A DNA stretch of 60,166 nt from DATKBT01 sp035546295 (lineage in GTDB: Bacteria > Acidobacteriota > Thermoanaerobaculia > Multivoradales > Multivoraceae), in contig DATKBT010000001.1 of the NCBI GenBank assembly GCA_035546295.1, positions 1 to 60,166 of the forward strand, given 5' to 3'. Position numbers and translations under genes: made by a program. Shown here piece after piece: positions 1 to 9,800 of this stretch. The notes under the pieces are model-generated. The model was given only the letters and a program-made list of their open reading frames with translations, was not told where the DNA came from and did no database searches. Every line of letters starts with the position of its first letter. The first letter of the stretch is position 1.

Positions 1-2
1 AC

Positions 3-3000
3 GCCGGCGTCTGCAAGCACCTGTGGGCGGCGATCCTGGCCGTCGACGCCGACGGGCTCTCGCGCGCGGTGCCGGGGGAGGGGTCGCTGCGGCTGGTTCC
101 CGCCGTGGAGGGCCCGGAGCTCGATCTCGGGGAACCGGAGAACGCGGCGGAACGGAAACGCGTCGATCGGTTCGAGCGCGGCCCGGACGCAATCGAGGAC
201 GACGACGAGGACGAAGAGACGCTCGATGACGCCGATTCCGATCGCGACGATGACGATCGCGACGATGACGATCTCGAGGATGACGATCGCGACTCCGACG
301 ACCGCGACGACGAGTCCTCACGCCGCGCGGGACGCGCCGACCGCTGGCGTAGCACCGCCGAGTACCCCTTCCCTCCGCGCGACGCGCCGATGTGGCGCTT
401 CCAGCTCGCGGGGCTCTCGGAGCGTCTCTCGCCGCCTCGCTGGCGAGGCTTCGAGCACGAAATGCGCGACGATCCTCCCGAGGAGGTGTGGTACGTCGTC
501 GACCACCACGAGTCCGTCACCCGCCGGGGGCTCTACCTCGGGCTGTGGCAGCGGGAGCGCAAGCGCGACGGCTCCTGGATGGTGCCGAAGCCCTTGCGGA
601 TCTCCGGGTCGCTGATCGACCGCCTGCCCGATCGCGAGGACCAGACGCTGCTCGATCTGATCCTGATGCTGAGCTGCGGGTCGGGCTATCGCGGCGACGG
701 CTCCTACCACGGCACCGAGCACACGATGATCCCGGCCGCGCTCTACGCCACGATGCTGCCGCGGCTCGCGGCGACCGGGCGGCTGTGCGGTTGGAGCCGC
801 TATCGCGGGCCTCGCAATCGCCCGGGTCTCGAGCCGCGGTTGAGCTGGGATCCCGAGCCGTGGCGCCTCCGGCTCCGGCTCGCGCGCACCCCGGCGGGCG
901 GGGTCACGATCGAGCGTGAGCTCTGGCGCGGCGAGGAGACGCGCTCGCTGCTCGAGCCTCACCTGCTGCTGGCGAGCGGTCTCGTCGTGTTCGAGGACGT
1001 GATGGCGCCGTTCGATCCGTGCGGGGGCGCCGCCTGGATCGAGGGGATCGTCGGCGAGCGCTGGATCGAGATTCCGCCCGCCGAGGTCGAGGAGGCCCTC
1101 GGGCAGCTCTGGCGTCTCCCCTCGCTGCCGCCCATCGTCGGGCCCGACGAGCTGGTGCCCCGGGTCGAGCCGGGGACGCCGGCCCCGCGGCTGCGCATCG
1201 TGCCGCGCCGGGCGGACGATCCCAGGTCCCATCTGGGCGCCGAGCTCGCCTTCCTCTACGGTGGCCGAGGAACCGGGTCGGGCGGTGGCGTCGACGTAGA
1301 GGTCGGCTCGGGAGGTGATGGGGGCGATGGTGCGGTCGATGGCCCGGAGGGTCGTGCGAACGGCAGCGGGGACGATGGCGACGCCGTTGGCCGCGACGAT
1401 GTCAGCGCAGACGTCAGCGCAGATGTCAGCGCAGATGTCAGCGCAGATGTCCGCGACGGTGGCCCGACCCGGGCCGAGGCGATCGATTCCGCGAGCGAGC
1501 ACCGCCAGGTCTACGATCCCGAGGGACATCGCCTGCTGCTGCGCGATTTCGACACGGAGGAGCGCTTCGCTCTCGAGCTCGATCGGCTCAAGGTGCGTGC
1601 CGCTCGCGGCAGCGACCGCACGGGGCGACGCGCGTCTTCGCGCAGCCTGCGCGCCGACTGCATGGTCGAAGTCACCGAGCGCCTGCTCGCCGAGGGCTGG
1701 CTGGTGGAGGCCGAGGGCAGGCTGACGCGCCCGCGCGGATCGCTGCGGTTCGGCGTCTCGAGCGGGATCGACTGGCTCGAGGTCTCGGCGCGCGCCGACT
1801 TCGGCGAGGCGGAGGCGTCACTCTCCGCGATCCTCGAGGCGATCCGCCGGCGTGAGCGGTTCGTGCGGCTCAGCGACGGCAGCCGCGGACTGCTGCCGAA
1901 GGAGTGGCTCGACCGCTTCGAGCGCGTGTCGCGGCTCGCCGCCGAGCGCGACGGCGACCTGCTCCGCTTCCTGCCGGCGCAGGCGCTCCTGCTCGAGGCG
2001 CTCCTCGACCGAGGAGCGGACGGAGGCGCCGAGGGCGCCCCCACCTTGGACGGCACGGTCGACATCGAAGTCGAGGTCGACGCGGCCTTTCAGGAGCTCC
2101 GCGAGCGTCTGCTGCAGCCGACCCTCCCGCGGCCGATCGGCGAGCCGCGCGGGTTCCGGGGCACGCTGCGTCCCTACCAGCGCGTCGGCCTCGGCTGGCT
2201 CGAGTCGCTCGCCGAGGCCGGGCTGGGCGGCTGCCTCGCCGACGACATGGGTCTGGGCAAGACGGTGCAGGTGCTCGCCCTGCTCCAGCGTCGCCGGTTG
2301 CGGCGCGTCCCTGCCGAGCGCAAGCGCCCGTCGCTCGTCGTCGCGCCGCGCAGCGTGGTCTACAACTGGCTCGAGGAGGCGGCGCGCTTCGCACCGCGCC
2401 TGCGCGTCGCCGACTACACCGGGACCGGTCGCCGCGCGATCCTGGACGATCTCGATCGGCTCGACCTGGTCGTGACGACGTACGGGATCGCTCGCCGCGA
2501 TCGCGGGCCGTTGGGGCGGGAGCGCTTCGACTACCTGGTGCTCGACGAGGCGCAGTTCGTCAAGAACGCCGCGACCGACACCGCGCGGGCGGTGCGCGAG
2601 CTGCAGGCCGATCACCGCCTTGCGCTCACCGGCACGCCGGTCGAGAACCACCTCGGGGAGCTCTGGGCTCTGCTCGACTTTCTCAACCCGGGACTGCTCG
2701 GGCGCTTCGGCGCGCTGGTCGAGGCCGGCACCGGGTCGCAGCCGCTGACCGACGAGGAGCTCGAGGCGGTGGCGCGGGCGGTGCGGCCGTTCCTGCTGCG
2801 GCGGCGCAAGGAGGACGTGCTCGCCGACCTGCCGGCCAAGACCGAGCAGACGCTGTGGTGCGAGCTCGGGGCGCGCCAGCGGCGCGTCTACGAGGAGCTC
2901 CGCGAGCATTACCGGCGGCGAGTCTCCGAGAAGATCGCCGAGGTCGGGGTGGCGCGCTCGAACCTGCTGGTGCTCGAGGCGCTGCTGCGGCTGCGCCAGG

Positions 3001-3725
3001 CGGCGTGCCATCCGGCGTTGATCGACCCGCGGTTGGTCGAAGCAGGGTCCACGGATGTGGAGCTGGGAGACCGGGGGAAGACGGCCCGGGCGGGAGGCCC
3101 TCGCGCAGGGCGTGCTGACGCGAAGCGTGCTCGCGCGGAGCCTGCTGGCGCGGATCGCACGCGGGAGGATCGCGCGGCGCGCGACGAGGCGAACGGAGAG
3201 ACCGAAAGCGCCAAGCTCGACCTGCTGGTCGAGCAGCTCGCCGAGCTCGTCGACGAGGGGCACAAGGCGCTGGTGTTCTCCCAGTTCACGTCGCTGCTCG
3301 CGCTGGTGCGTGCGCGTCTCGAGGAAGCCGGGATCGGCTGGGAGCAGCTCGACGGCCGCACCCGCAACCGCAAGGCGAAGGTCGAGCGCTTCCGGGACGA
3401 TCCGGCGTGCCCGGTGTTCCTGGTCAGCCTCAAGGCCGGCGGCACCGGCCTCAACCTCACCGCCGCGCACTACGTCTTCCTGCTCGATCCGTGGTGGAAC
3501 CCGGCGGTCGAGGCGCAGGCGATCGACCGCACCCACCGCATCGGCCAGAGCCGGCCCGTCTTCGCCTACCGGCTCATCGCGCGCGACACGGTCGAGGAGA
3601 AGATCCTGGTCCTCCAGCAGCAGAAGCGCCGGATCGCCGACGCGATCCTGGCGCATGCGCGCTCCGAGGACGCGACCCCGCTGCGCGGGATGACGGCGGA
3701 AGAGGTCGACCGGCTGTTGAGCTGA
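3..3725 (+). CDS. SWIM zinc finger / SNF2-family helicase (5' end outside window)
   Basis: Probable ATP-dependent DNA or nucleoprotein remodelling enzyme of the SWI2/SNF2 superfamily. The reading frame is already open at base 3 and encodes the second half of a SWIM finger (CKHLWAA), so the true start lies upstream and the GTG at 69 is internal. Seen in order: an acidic Asp-rich linker (about 190-330), an SNF2-associated middle region, Walker A DDMGLGKT (about 2247-2270), the DEAQ box (about 2544-2555), helicase C motif GGTGLNLT (about 3440-3463) and motif VI DRTHRIGQ (about 3526-3549). Two low-complexity inserts interrupt it: a Gly/Asp-rich stretch with a VSAD tandem repeat (1401-1448), and an Arg/Ala-rich stretch (about 3040-3210) between the two helicase lobes. 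The family is known for ATP-driven translocation on duplex DNA; the specific role here is unknown. The gene ends at TGA 3723-3725 with no clear terminator. Confidence 0.93.
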   Translation, partial: AGVCKHLWAAILAVDADGLSRAVPGEGSLRLVPAVEGPELDLGEPENAAERKRVDRFERGPDAIEDDDEDEETLDDADSDRDDDDRDDDDLEDDDRDSDDRDDESSRRAGRADRWRSTAEYPFPPRDAPMWRFQLAGLSERLSPPRWRGFEHEMRDDPPEEVWYVVDHHESVTRRGLYLGLWQRERKRDGSWMVPKPLRISGSLIDRLPDREDQTLLDLILMLSCGSGYRGDGSYHGTEHTMIPAALYATMLPRLAATGRLCGWSRYRGPRNRPGLEPRLSWDPEPWRLRLRLARTPAGGVTIERELWRGEETRSLLEPHLLLASGLVVFEDVMAPFDPCGGAAWIEGIVGERWIEIPPAEVEEALGQLWRLPSLPPIVGPDELVPRVEPGTPAPRLRIVPRRADDPRSHLGAELAFLYGGRGTGSGGGVDVEVGSGGDGGDGAVDGPEGRANGSGDDGDAVGRDDVSADVSADVSADVSADVRDGGPTRAEAIDSASEHRQVYDPEGHRLLLRDFDTEERFALELDRLKVRAARGSDRTGRRASSRSLRADCMVEVTERLLAEGWLVEAEGRLTRPRGSLRFGVSSGIDWLEVSARADFGEAEASLSAILEAIRRRERFVRLSDGSRGLLPKEWLDRFERVSRLAAERDGDLLRFLPAQALLLEALLDRGADGGAEGAPTLDGTVDIEVEVDAAFQELRERLLQPTLPRPIGEPRGFRGTLRPYQRVGLGWLESLAEAGLGGCLADDMGLGKTVQVLALLQRRRLRRVPAERKRPSLVVAPRSVVYNWLEEAARFAPRLRVADYTGTGRRAILDDLDRLDLVVTTYGIARRDRGPLGRERFDYLVLDEAQFVKNAATDTARAVRELQADHRLALTGTPVENHLGELWALLDFLNPGLLGRFGALVEAGTGSQPLTDEELEAVARAVRPFLLRRRKEDVLADLPAKTEQTLWCELGARQRRVYEELREHYRRRVSEKIAEVGVARSNLLVLEALLRLRQAACHPALIDPRLVEAGSTDVELGDRGKTARAGGPRAGRADAKRARAEPAGADRTREDRAARDEANGETESAKLDLLVEQLAELVDEGHKALVFSQFTSLLALVRARLEEAGIGWEQLDGRTRNRKAKVERFRDDPACPVFLVSLKAGGTGLNLTAAHYVFLLDPWWNPAVEAQAIDRTHRIGQSRPVFAYRLIARDTVEEKILVLQQQKRRIADAILAHARSEDATPLRGMTAEEVDRLLS
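1401..1448 (+). repeat. 12-bp tandem repeat inside the helicase gene, 4 units
   Basis: Four head-to-tail units of GTCAGCGCAGAY, each coding Val-Ser-Ala-Asp, in a low-complexity linker of the helicase. The unit length keeps the frame, so copy number can vary without breaking the protein. Confidence 0.9.
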
Positions 3726-4094
3726 GGAGGAGGATGGGGAGGGGGAGGCCTGGCCGCCCGTCCCGGCGCCCCGTTGGGCGTCGCCACGAGCCGCGCGGGA
3801 ACGACCGGCTGGCAAGCGCGCGGTCTTGGGCGCAGCCGGGTGGGGGCGCGGGACTGGGCGCGGGTCGGGGCGCCGCTGCGAACCGGATCCGGGCAGCGCC
3901 GATCAGCGCCGGGAGCAACGAAGACTGTCGGGAGGCAGAGGTTGTAACGCCGACTGGGGGCATGTAAGAAACTCCGCTCGAGGCTCCCCGATTCCTCTTG
4001 CGGCCGTGTCCGCCCACCGTGTGGCGAGCGTCGCGGGCAACGGCCCTGCCCTGCTGTCGAGCACCTGCGGGGCCCCGAGGCCCGCGGTCGCCGA

Positions 4095-4110
4095 TGGCAC
4101 GCCGCTTGCG
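4095..4110 (+). promoter_or_regulatory. Sigma-54 (RpoN) promoter
   Basis: TGGCACG-N4-TTGCG matches the sigma-54 -24/-12 consensus (TGGCACR-N4-TTGCW) at all positions but the last. It faces the BON lipoprotein gene and predicts a start of transcription near 4121 with a leader of about 130 nt. The rest of the 525-bp gap 3726-4250 shows no convincing gene. Confidence 0.72.
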
Positions 4111-4250
4111 ACGGACCTACAGCGTCCGTCGCGACCGCGTATGGCCGGGCGGAAGCTAAGAAGAGACACACATCGCGGGGAAGACACCCTTCCCACTCCG
4201 ACGAGCCGAATGTCGGCCCGTCCGCGGAATCACGAAAGAGGAGGGTTCTC

Positions 4251-4829
4251 ATGAGTACCGCTTTCCGCCTCGAAACCTTCAAACGAGCTCTCGCGAGAAC
4301 GGGCATGGGGCTCGGTCTTCTCCTGGTGGCGTTCGCGCTCGTCGGTTGCGCCAGCACGCAGTCGGTCGGAAGCCAGGCGAGCGACACCGGCATCGCCACG
4401 AAGATCAAAGGGAAGCTAGCGGCCGATCCGGAGGTCAACCCGTTCAACGTCGATGCCACCGTCAACGAAGGCGTCGTCCGCCTGAGCGGCAAGGTCGAGG
4501 ATCCGGAAGCCAGGGTCCAGGCCGAGCGCCTCGCGCGCAACACCGAGGGCGTGGTCCGGGTGATCAACGAGATCGAGCTCGGCAGCACCACCATCGGTGA
4601 GCGTGTCGACGATGCCGGCCTGACGATGAAGATCAAGTCCAAGCTGGCGGCCGATCCCGAGATCAACCCCTTCAACATCAACGTCGACGTCGAGGACGGC
4701 AAAGTGACGCTGATGGGCCGCGTCGTCGACGAGCGGCACAAGAAGCTCGTCGAGGATCTGGTGCGCAACACCGGCGGCGTGCGCGAGGTGGTCAACCGCC
4801 TCGAGGTGGGTGATCGCAGCGAGCAGTAG
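4251..4829 (+). CDS. BON-domain lipoprotein (two BON domains)
   Basis: Envelope lipoprotein of the OsmY/BON type, 192 aa. A signal peptide runs to a lipobox ending LVGC with the lipidated Cys at residue 33. Two BON repeats follow (about 46-110 and 117-185), each carrying the pattern of a charged TKIKGKL/MKIKSKL helix, NPFN, a strand ending GxV, and a closing VxxVxNxIE/L segment. BON domains are thought to bind phospholipid or periplasmic surfaces, and the family is often stress-induced. The ATG at 4251 has a strong ribosome binding site (AAAGAGGAGG, 4234-4244). The sigma-54 promoter at 4095 suggests activation by an enhancer-binding protein under envelope or nutrient stress; no such activator is in the window. 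A Rho-independent terminator follows at 4881. Confidence 0.92.
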   Translation: MSTAFRLETFKRALARTGMGLGLLLVAFALVGCASTQSVGSQASDTGIATKIKGKLAADPEVNPFNVDATVNEGVVRLSGKVEDPEARVQAERLARNTEGVVRVINEIELGSTTIGERVDDAGLTMKIKSKLAADPEINPFNINVDVEDGKVTLMGRVVDERHKKLVEDLVRNTGGVREVVNRLEVGDRSEQ

Positions 4830-4880
4830 GCGCACACCCGACGATTCGTGGGCTTCCGCCGGCGGGCGGAGGCCTGCAGA

Positions 4881-4930
4881 GCCCCGCGCATCCGGGGTAG
4901 CTGACGTCCTGGGTGCGCGGGGCGTTTTGT
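4881..4930 (+). terminator. Rho-independent terminator after the BON gene
   Basis: Inverted repeat GCCCCGCGCATCC (4881-4893) with GGGTGCGCGGGGC (4911-4923), one mismatch, followed by GTTTTGT. It ends the single-gene BON transcript. Confidence 0.75.
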
Positions 4931-5066
4931 CTTCGCACTGCGCCGCCGGCTCGGGCTCACCCGCCCGGCCGACGCCGGCCGACGGGCGAGCGCGGGAGGC
5001 GCGAGAGGACGAGCGGGGACAACGGAACGATCGGGCAACCGGAACGACAACAACGGAGGTCGAGTC

Positions 5067-5660
5067 ATGAGCAGAGCGCAGAAGAAGGCGAAGGATACGG
5101 ATCGCAGGAAGGGCGCCAAGTCGGGCTCGCACCACGAAGAGCGGAGCGCCCGGAAAGCCCAGCCCCGTTCGCAAGACGAGAACGACGAGAACACCGAGCA
5201 GCTCTCGCTCGGAGGCGCCGAGCGACGCTCGCGTGAGGATCGGCCGCGGGAAGAGCAGTCACGAGACGACGGCTCGCAGGACGAACGCTCTCGAGACGAA
5301 CGCGCGCAAGACGAGATCGAGACCCTTCCTCTGATGCCTCCGGTCCAGCGCGGCGAGGAGAGCCACGCGCACAGGACCGCCGCGGCCGACACCCGCGATG
5401 GCGGTCGGCCCGAGGAGAGGTCGTCGGCCAAGAGCACGCGCAACGTGAGCGATCGCGACGCGACCGGCGGAGTTCGCGGCGAGCATCGGCCCAAGGGAAA
5501 CGGAGACGCAGCAGACACCGGCGAGCCGGCGAGCCCGGCGTTGCGCGGCTACCGGAAAGGCCGCGACGCGAGTGAGCAAACCGCCGAATCGGGCTCCGAC
5601 GGGTCGCGGGGGGCGTCGAGCGATCGAGGACGCGACCGAGGAGACGTGTCTCCTCCCTGA
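5067..5660 (+). CDS. Highly charged, probably disordered protein
   Basis: 197-aa protein with no family that I recognise. Composition is dominated by Arg, Asp, Glu, Ser, Gln and Gly, with almost no hydrophobic stretch, no signal peptide and no membrane segment; a short run of ERSRDERAQDE-like charged repeats sits near residue 75. It is probably intrinsically disordered. A good ribosome binding site (ACGGAGG) precedes the ATG by 8 bases, which supports translation. It is separated from the upstream BON gene by a terminator and a 140-bp gap. Hydrophilic proteins of this kind can be desiccation or stress protectants, but that is only an analogy. A spurious open frame in GC-rich DNA remains possible. 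Confidence 0.55.
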   Translation: MSRAQKKAKDTDRRKGAKSGSHHEERSARKAQPRSQDENDENTEQLSLGGAERRSREDRPREEQSRDDGSQDERSRDERAQDEIETLPLMPPVQRGEESHAHRTAAADTRDGGRPEERSSAKSTRNVSDRDATGGVRGEHRPKGNGDAADTGEPASPALRGYRKGRDASEQTAESGSDGSRGASSDRGRDRGDVSPP

Positions 5661-5913
5661 GCTTCCCTGAGCTCGCCGCGGTTCGCGACCGACCCGTTCC
5701 TCAGAGAGGAGATGTCGCCGAGATCGCCTCAGTCGGGGAGCGCTCCCAGGTCTCGTCTGCCGGGTAGGAAGCGGTCTCCCTCGCTGCACGAAGAAGGTCC
5801 CTCCTGAGCTCCCGGAGATCTCGGGTTTCCGCAGTCCCGCAGGCCCGCTGAACAGCCCCCGGTCGCCCGGCCGGCGAGAGCGAACCAGCGGCTGCATGCC
5901 GATCCTGGTGCTC

Positions 5914-5938
5914 GGCCGACCAGGGGGTCGGCCGCTAC
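5914..5938 (-). repeat. REP-like palindrome, copy 1
   Basis: On the minus strand: GTAGCGGCCGACC, CCCT loop, GGTCGGCC, an 8-bp perfect stem. A second copy is at 26967-26991. It lies between the convergent genes ending at 5660 and 5997, the same kind of site as copy 2. The rest of the 336-bp gap 5661-5996 shows nothing else. Confidence 0.75.
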
Positions 5939-5996
5939 GGAGAAGAATCTCGTGACTCGTTTGGGAGTGGTGAAAAATCGCGAGAGACCGTAGCAG

Positions 5997-6290
5997 TCAG
6001 ACCCCGCCGCCCTGCTTCGTCGGTGGAGTGTGCTCGACGTCGAATTCGCCGCTGAGCTCGGCGAGCGCCTTGGAGATCTCGGCGAGGTTCGAAGGCTCGC
6101 CTCCGCCCATCCCCTCCTCCTCGGCGACGGACAGCTCGCTGGCGCCGTACTCCCAGCGGCGCAGGATGTCGAGCTTCTGCTCGCGATCCAGGCGATCATC
6201 GGCCACCAGGGCGGCGGGCGACGCGAAGACGGAGGCAGGATCGAGCCGGGCCTTCTCGAGGTCGAGCGGCTGGTTTTCGTCGTCGGCCAT
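5997..6290 (-). CDS. Small conserved protein with ILRRWEY motif
   Basis: 97-aa soluble protein. The central motif, PASVFASPxALVADxRLxREQKxxILRRWEYxAxELxVAEEEGM, matches from memory a widespread small uncharacterised family in proteobacteria and relatives; its function is unknown. No signal peptide or membrane segment. The ATG at 6290 follows a GAGGAGA ribosome binding site at suitable spacing. The C-terminal tail (EHTPPTKQGGGV) is polar and probably disordered. It is transcribed toward the convergent gene at 5067. Confidence 0.83.
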   Translation of the reverse strand: MADDENQPLDLEKARLDPASVFASPAALVADDRLDREQKLDILRRWEYGASELSVAEEEGMGGGEPSNLAEISKALAELSGEFDVEHTPPTKQGGGV

Positions 6291-6393
6291 CTGGTCTCTC
6301 CTCGAGCCGTCGGATGTCGGTCGGACCCGAGCCTATCGTCTCGACGCCCCTAGCTCGTCCTAGGGACCCCCCAGGGGCCTGCCAGGGACCTGC

Positions 6394-6709
6394 TCAGCGG
6401 GCTGCCGCCGCGACCTTCGACGCGTCGTCGGCTTGGGAGGCGTACCAGCTCGCACACTCCCGCTCCCCTCCCGCGCACCACCCTCCGCCCCTCGAGCGGA
6501 CCGTGGGTCTCGGTGACGATCGTCGCCTGCCCCTCCCAGTGGTGGTCGTCGTACCAGTAGAGCACGACCCAGTCGCCGGTGCGCCCGAGCTGCTTCTCGG
6601 TCACCGTTTCGATTCCGGTCGGAGCTCCGGCCGTGCCTCTTCCGCCGCTCACGACGTCTTCCGGCCGAGGCAGGCGGGCGCCTGGGTTCGACTCCCGTCT
6701 TCTCTCCAT
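6394..6709 (-). pseudogene. Small conserved gene with a +1 frameshift
   Basis: Reading from ATG 6709, a clear protein core appears (GDWVVLYWYDDHHWEGQATI, then VTETHGPLEGRRVVRG). After RVVRGR the frame drifts into Arg/Pro-rich nonsense. Removing one base from the C4 run at 6465-6468 (a G4 run on the coding strand) restores REREC, ASWYASQADDASKVAAAAR and a TGA at 6394-6396. The 316-nt span is one base more than a multiple of three, as expected. Either a recent inactivating insertion or a homopolymer error. Function unknown; the core looks like a small conserved family with an aromatic-rich motif. The start could instead be the ATG at 6730. Confidence 0.68.
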
Positions 6710-6818
6710 ATGATGACTCAGCACCTCCATGCCTCCGTGCGGCCGTCGCCGCGACTGAGTCCTCCCTCGGCAGACCGACCGGCGTCGCGGATCGACCGGT
6801 CCGCTTCCGGGGGCCCGA

Positions 6819-9800
6819 GTGCGGCCCGGCTCAACCAGACAGGCCCTCCACGTGCACCCCCAGATGCGCCTCGCCTTCCGTCTGATCTGCGCGCACTTTC
6901 TGTCGCGACCCGATTCGAGCACGTCTCTCGGGCGCTGGAAGAGAGGGTCGTGCGGATCGGATGCCCCGATCGGCGCCCGACCGACGCAGCCGACGGCCGA
7001 GGGCCTCGGCCCCCTCCTGCGCCACTGGCTGCTCTTGACGCTTGCCTTCGCGCTCAGCTGTGCGCCCGCCGTCACCAACGAGGAGAGAGCGCTAGCGTGC
7101 CTCGAGCCGGCTCTCGCCCAGTTGCTCGCCTGGGAGGCGAGCGGTCCGGATCGCTCGGAGCGCCCTCCCCACCCCGAACCGCCGCACGGCGACGACGCTC
7201 GAGCGAATCTCCTGCGGGCCAGCCAGAACCCGAGCCCGCTCTCCACCGCCACGCTCCATGCCTGCTCGGGTCGGTGGGATCGAACCCTCGCAGCGCTCGC
7301 GGATGCGCCCGAGGAGGCGACGCGCAATCTGCGGATGCGCCTGCTCCTGTTGCGGTCCGAGAGCATGGAGTCACTCGACGTTCTCGAGGCGTACCGCCTG
7401 GCGAGGGACGGCCAGGATCCCGAGCATCGGCTCATCGCCGCCCTCGCCTTGACCTGGCTGCCGTTTCCGGAGCAGGCGATGCGAGCTTGGCAGGAGTACG
7501 CAGAACGAGGGCCGGAAGCGCACGAGGGCGATGCGCGGAGGATCGCCACGCGCCTCGGAAACGAGCTCCGGATGAGATCCGAAGATGCGCGCGTGCTTCA
7601 GTCGAGCGAAGCCATCACCAACGCTGCGGCGCTCGGCGACGTCGCGCGACGGAGCCCGGAGCTGTCGCACCGAGCCCTGGTCGAGCGGCTGCCTCTCGAG
7701 TGGGCACGGGCCCGCCTCGCCGGAGACGAGAACCCCGCCGTCACGCTCGCCGCGATTCAGGCTCTGGGCGCAGCCCTCCGGGCGAGCTGGCCCGACGGCC
7801 AGGTCGACGATCTCCTAGCCGCCTTCCGAGACGAGACCGATCCGGAGCCGGTCGAGGCGTTCGCGGGCGCCGTCGAGCTCTACCGCAGTCAGCGGGTCAC
7901 CGAGGCCCGGCAAGGCTTCGAGCGCGCCGTCGGCGCGCTCACCGACGATCCGGCCCCCTTCGGCTACTGGTCCAGGCACTATCTCGGCATCACGCTCGCG
8001 TTCGAGGACCTGGCCGGCGCCGAGCAGATCTGGACCGAGCTGCTCGACGACCTGCCGCCCGACTACCACCTGCTCCGTGGGCGCGTGCTCTGGCGTCTCG
8101 GCATCTCGGCCTACGATCGCAACGATCCCCAGGCCGCGCTCGACGCCTACCGAGCCGCTCAGCTCGAGCTCGACCATAGCGTCGGGCCGGAGGGCTCGGC
8201 GTTCGGCAGGCTGATGATCGCCGATGTCCTCGACCGGCTTGGACAGCATCGCGAGGCATGGCGGGAGCGTCGCCTCGGTGCGTTGATCGTCGCGGCCCGC
8301 GACGACCCGTGGTCCAAGCACTCGATGTGGATGAACACCGCGTTCGCCCTGGTCGAGAGCGGAAGGGCGCCGCTGGCGAGACCCTACGTGGAAGCGCTGG
8401 GCGAGAACGCCGCTCGCTGGGGCAACCCGATGGCTCGATTCGAGTCGGAGATCATGAGAGCTCGACTCGCCCTCGCGGAGCCGGAGACGCTCGAGTCGGC
8501 CGAAGCGGCGCTGGCGGCGGCGACAGAGAGCCTCGCACAAGTGTCGCCGGGGCCGCTGCAGGACACGATGCGCGCCACGGTCAAGTCGATGCAGGGGCTG
8601 GCGACGATGCGCGAGGACCCGGAGAGTGCCGTCGACCTCCTCGAGGCCGGATTCCTCGAGCGTGCGCACAACGGCTCCGAGTTCGACTTCCTCACCGCGG
8701 TCCAGGCAGTGGCTCGAGCCGCGACGGCGATCGAGGATCACCGGCAGTCGCTGGCCATCCTCTCGCGCGGCCGCGAGGTCTTCGAGGGCTGGCTCTCCGA
8801 GCTGGAGGCGCCGCCTGCCCAGCGGGCCCTGATCGCGACCTCCGCAGTCCTCGACGAAGCGATCGTCGAGGTGCTTCTCGCCGCGGAGGCGCCGCCAGCC
8901 GAGATTCTCGACAGCCTCGAGAACAGCTGGGGAAAGATCTTCCGAAGCAATGCCGGCGGCGCTCCCGACACTCGCGAGCCCGACCACGACACGGTGGTGC
9001 TCGTCGCGGCGCCGATCGGTGCCGAGCTCTTCGGCTTCGTGATCGAAAGCCCGCAGATTCATCTCGTTCGGCGCCCGTTCGACCGTCGGCAGTTCGAGCA
9101 GGACGTAGAGCGGATCGACGTCGGCGCGGCGCGCGGGAGATTGGACGAGGACGGCCGATCCGCACTGCGCCGGGTCTCCGCGTCACTCCTCGGCCTGCTC
9201 GAATCCGTCGACGACGAGAAAAATCTCGTCTGGGTTCCGTCTCCACAGCTGCGCGGTGCTCCTTTCTTGTCACTCCTCGATCCTCTGAGCGACCGGCCGG
9301 TCCTCGAAGCCAGACTCGTGACGACTTCCCCCACCGTTTCGCTCGCCGCGAGTCCTCCCCCTCGAGCCGGAGAGCGACGAGCCCTGATCGTGGCCGATCC
9401 CCGCCCCGCCGAGGACTCGCTCCTTCCTGCTCTTCCGGGGGCTCGAGAGGAGGCCCGCCTGGTGTCGCGCCACTATGGCGATCGGGCCACGCTGCTCATC
9501 GGCAGCGAGGCGCGAGTGGCTCGCTACCGCGCCGAGCTTGCGCACCACTCGGTTCTGCACTTTGCCGGCCACGGCCGGGGCGCCGGGAGCAGCGGCGCCG
9601 ACGCCGGTCTGTTCCTGGTGTCCGAGGAGGGCGGCGACCATCTGCTCTCCGCCGACGAGATCCTGCTCGATGTTCCGGCCGATCTCGAGCTGGCGGTTCT
9701 CTCGGCCTGCGAAACGGCGGCGCCCGGCCCTGACCACGGCGCCGACCTGTGGGGGGTCGCGGGGGTCCTGCGGCTGCGCGGAGCCGGAGCGGTCGTCGCC

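Noticed and set aside
1401..1448. Regular repeat in the helicase gene as CRISPR
   Set aside because: 12-bp units without spacers, in frame with the protein; simple tandem repeat.
3826..4254. Open frame in the gap before the BON gene
   Set aside because: No ribosome binding site or conserved pattern, and it would overlap the sigma-54 promoter and leader.
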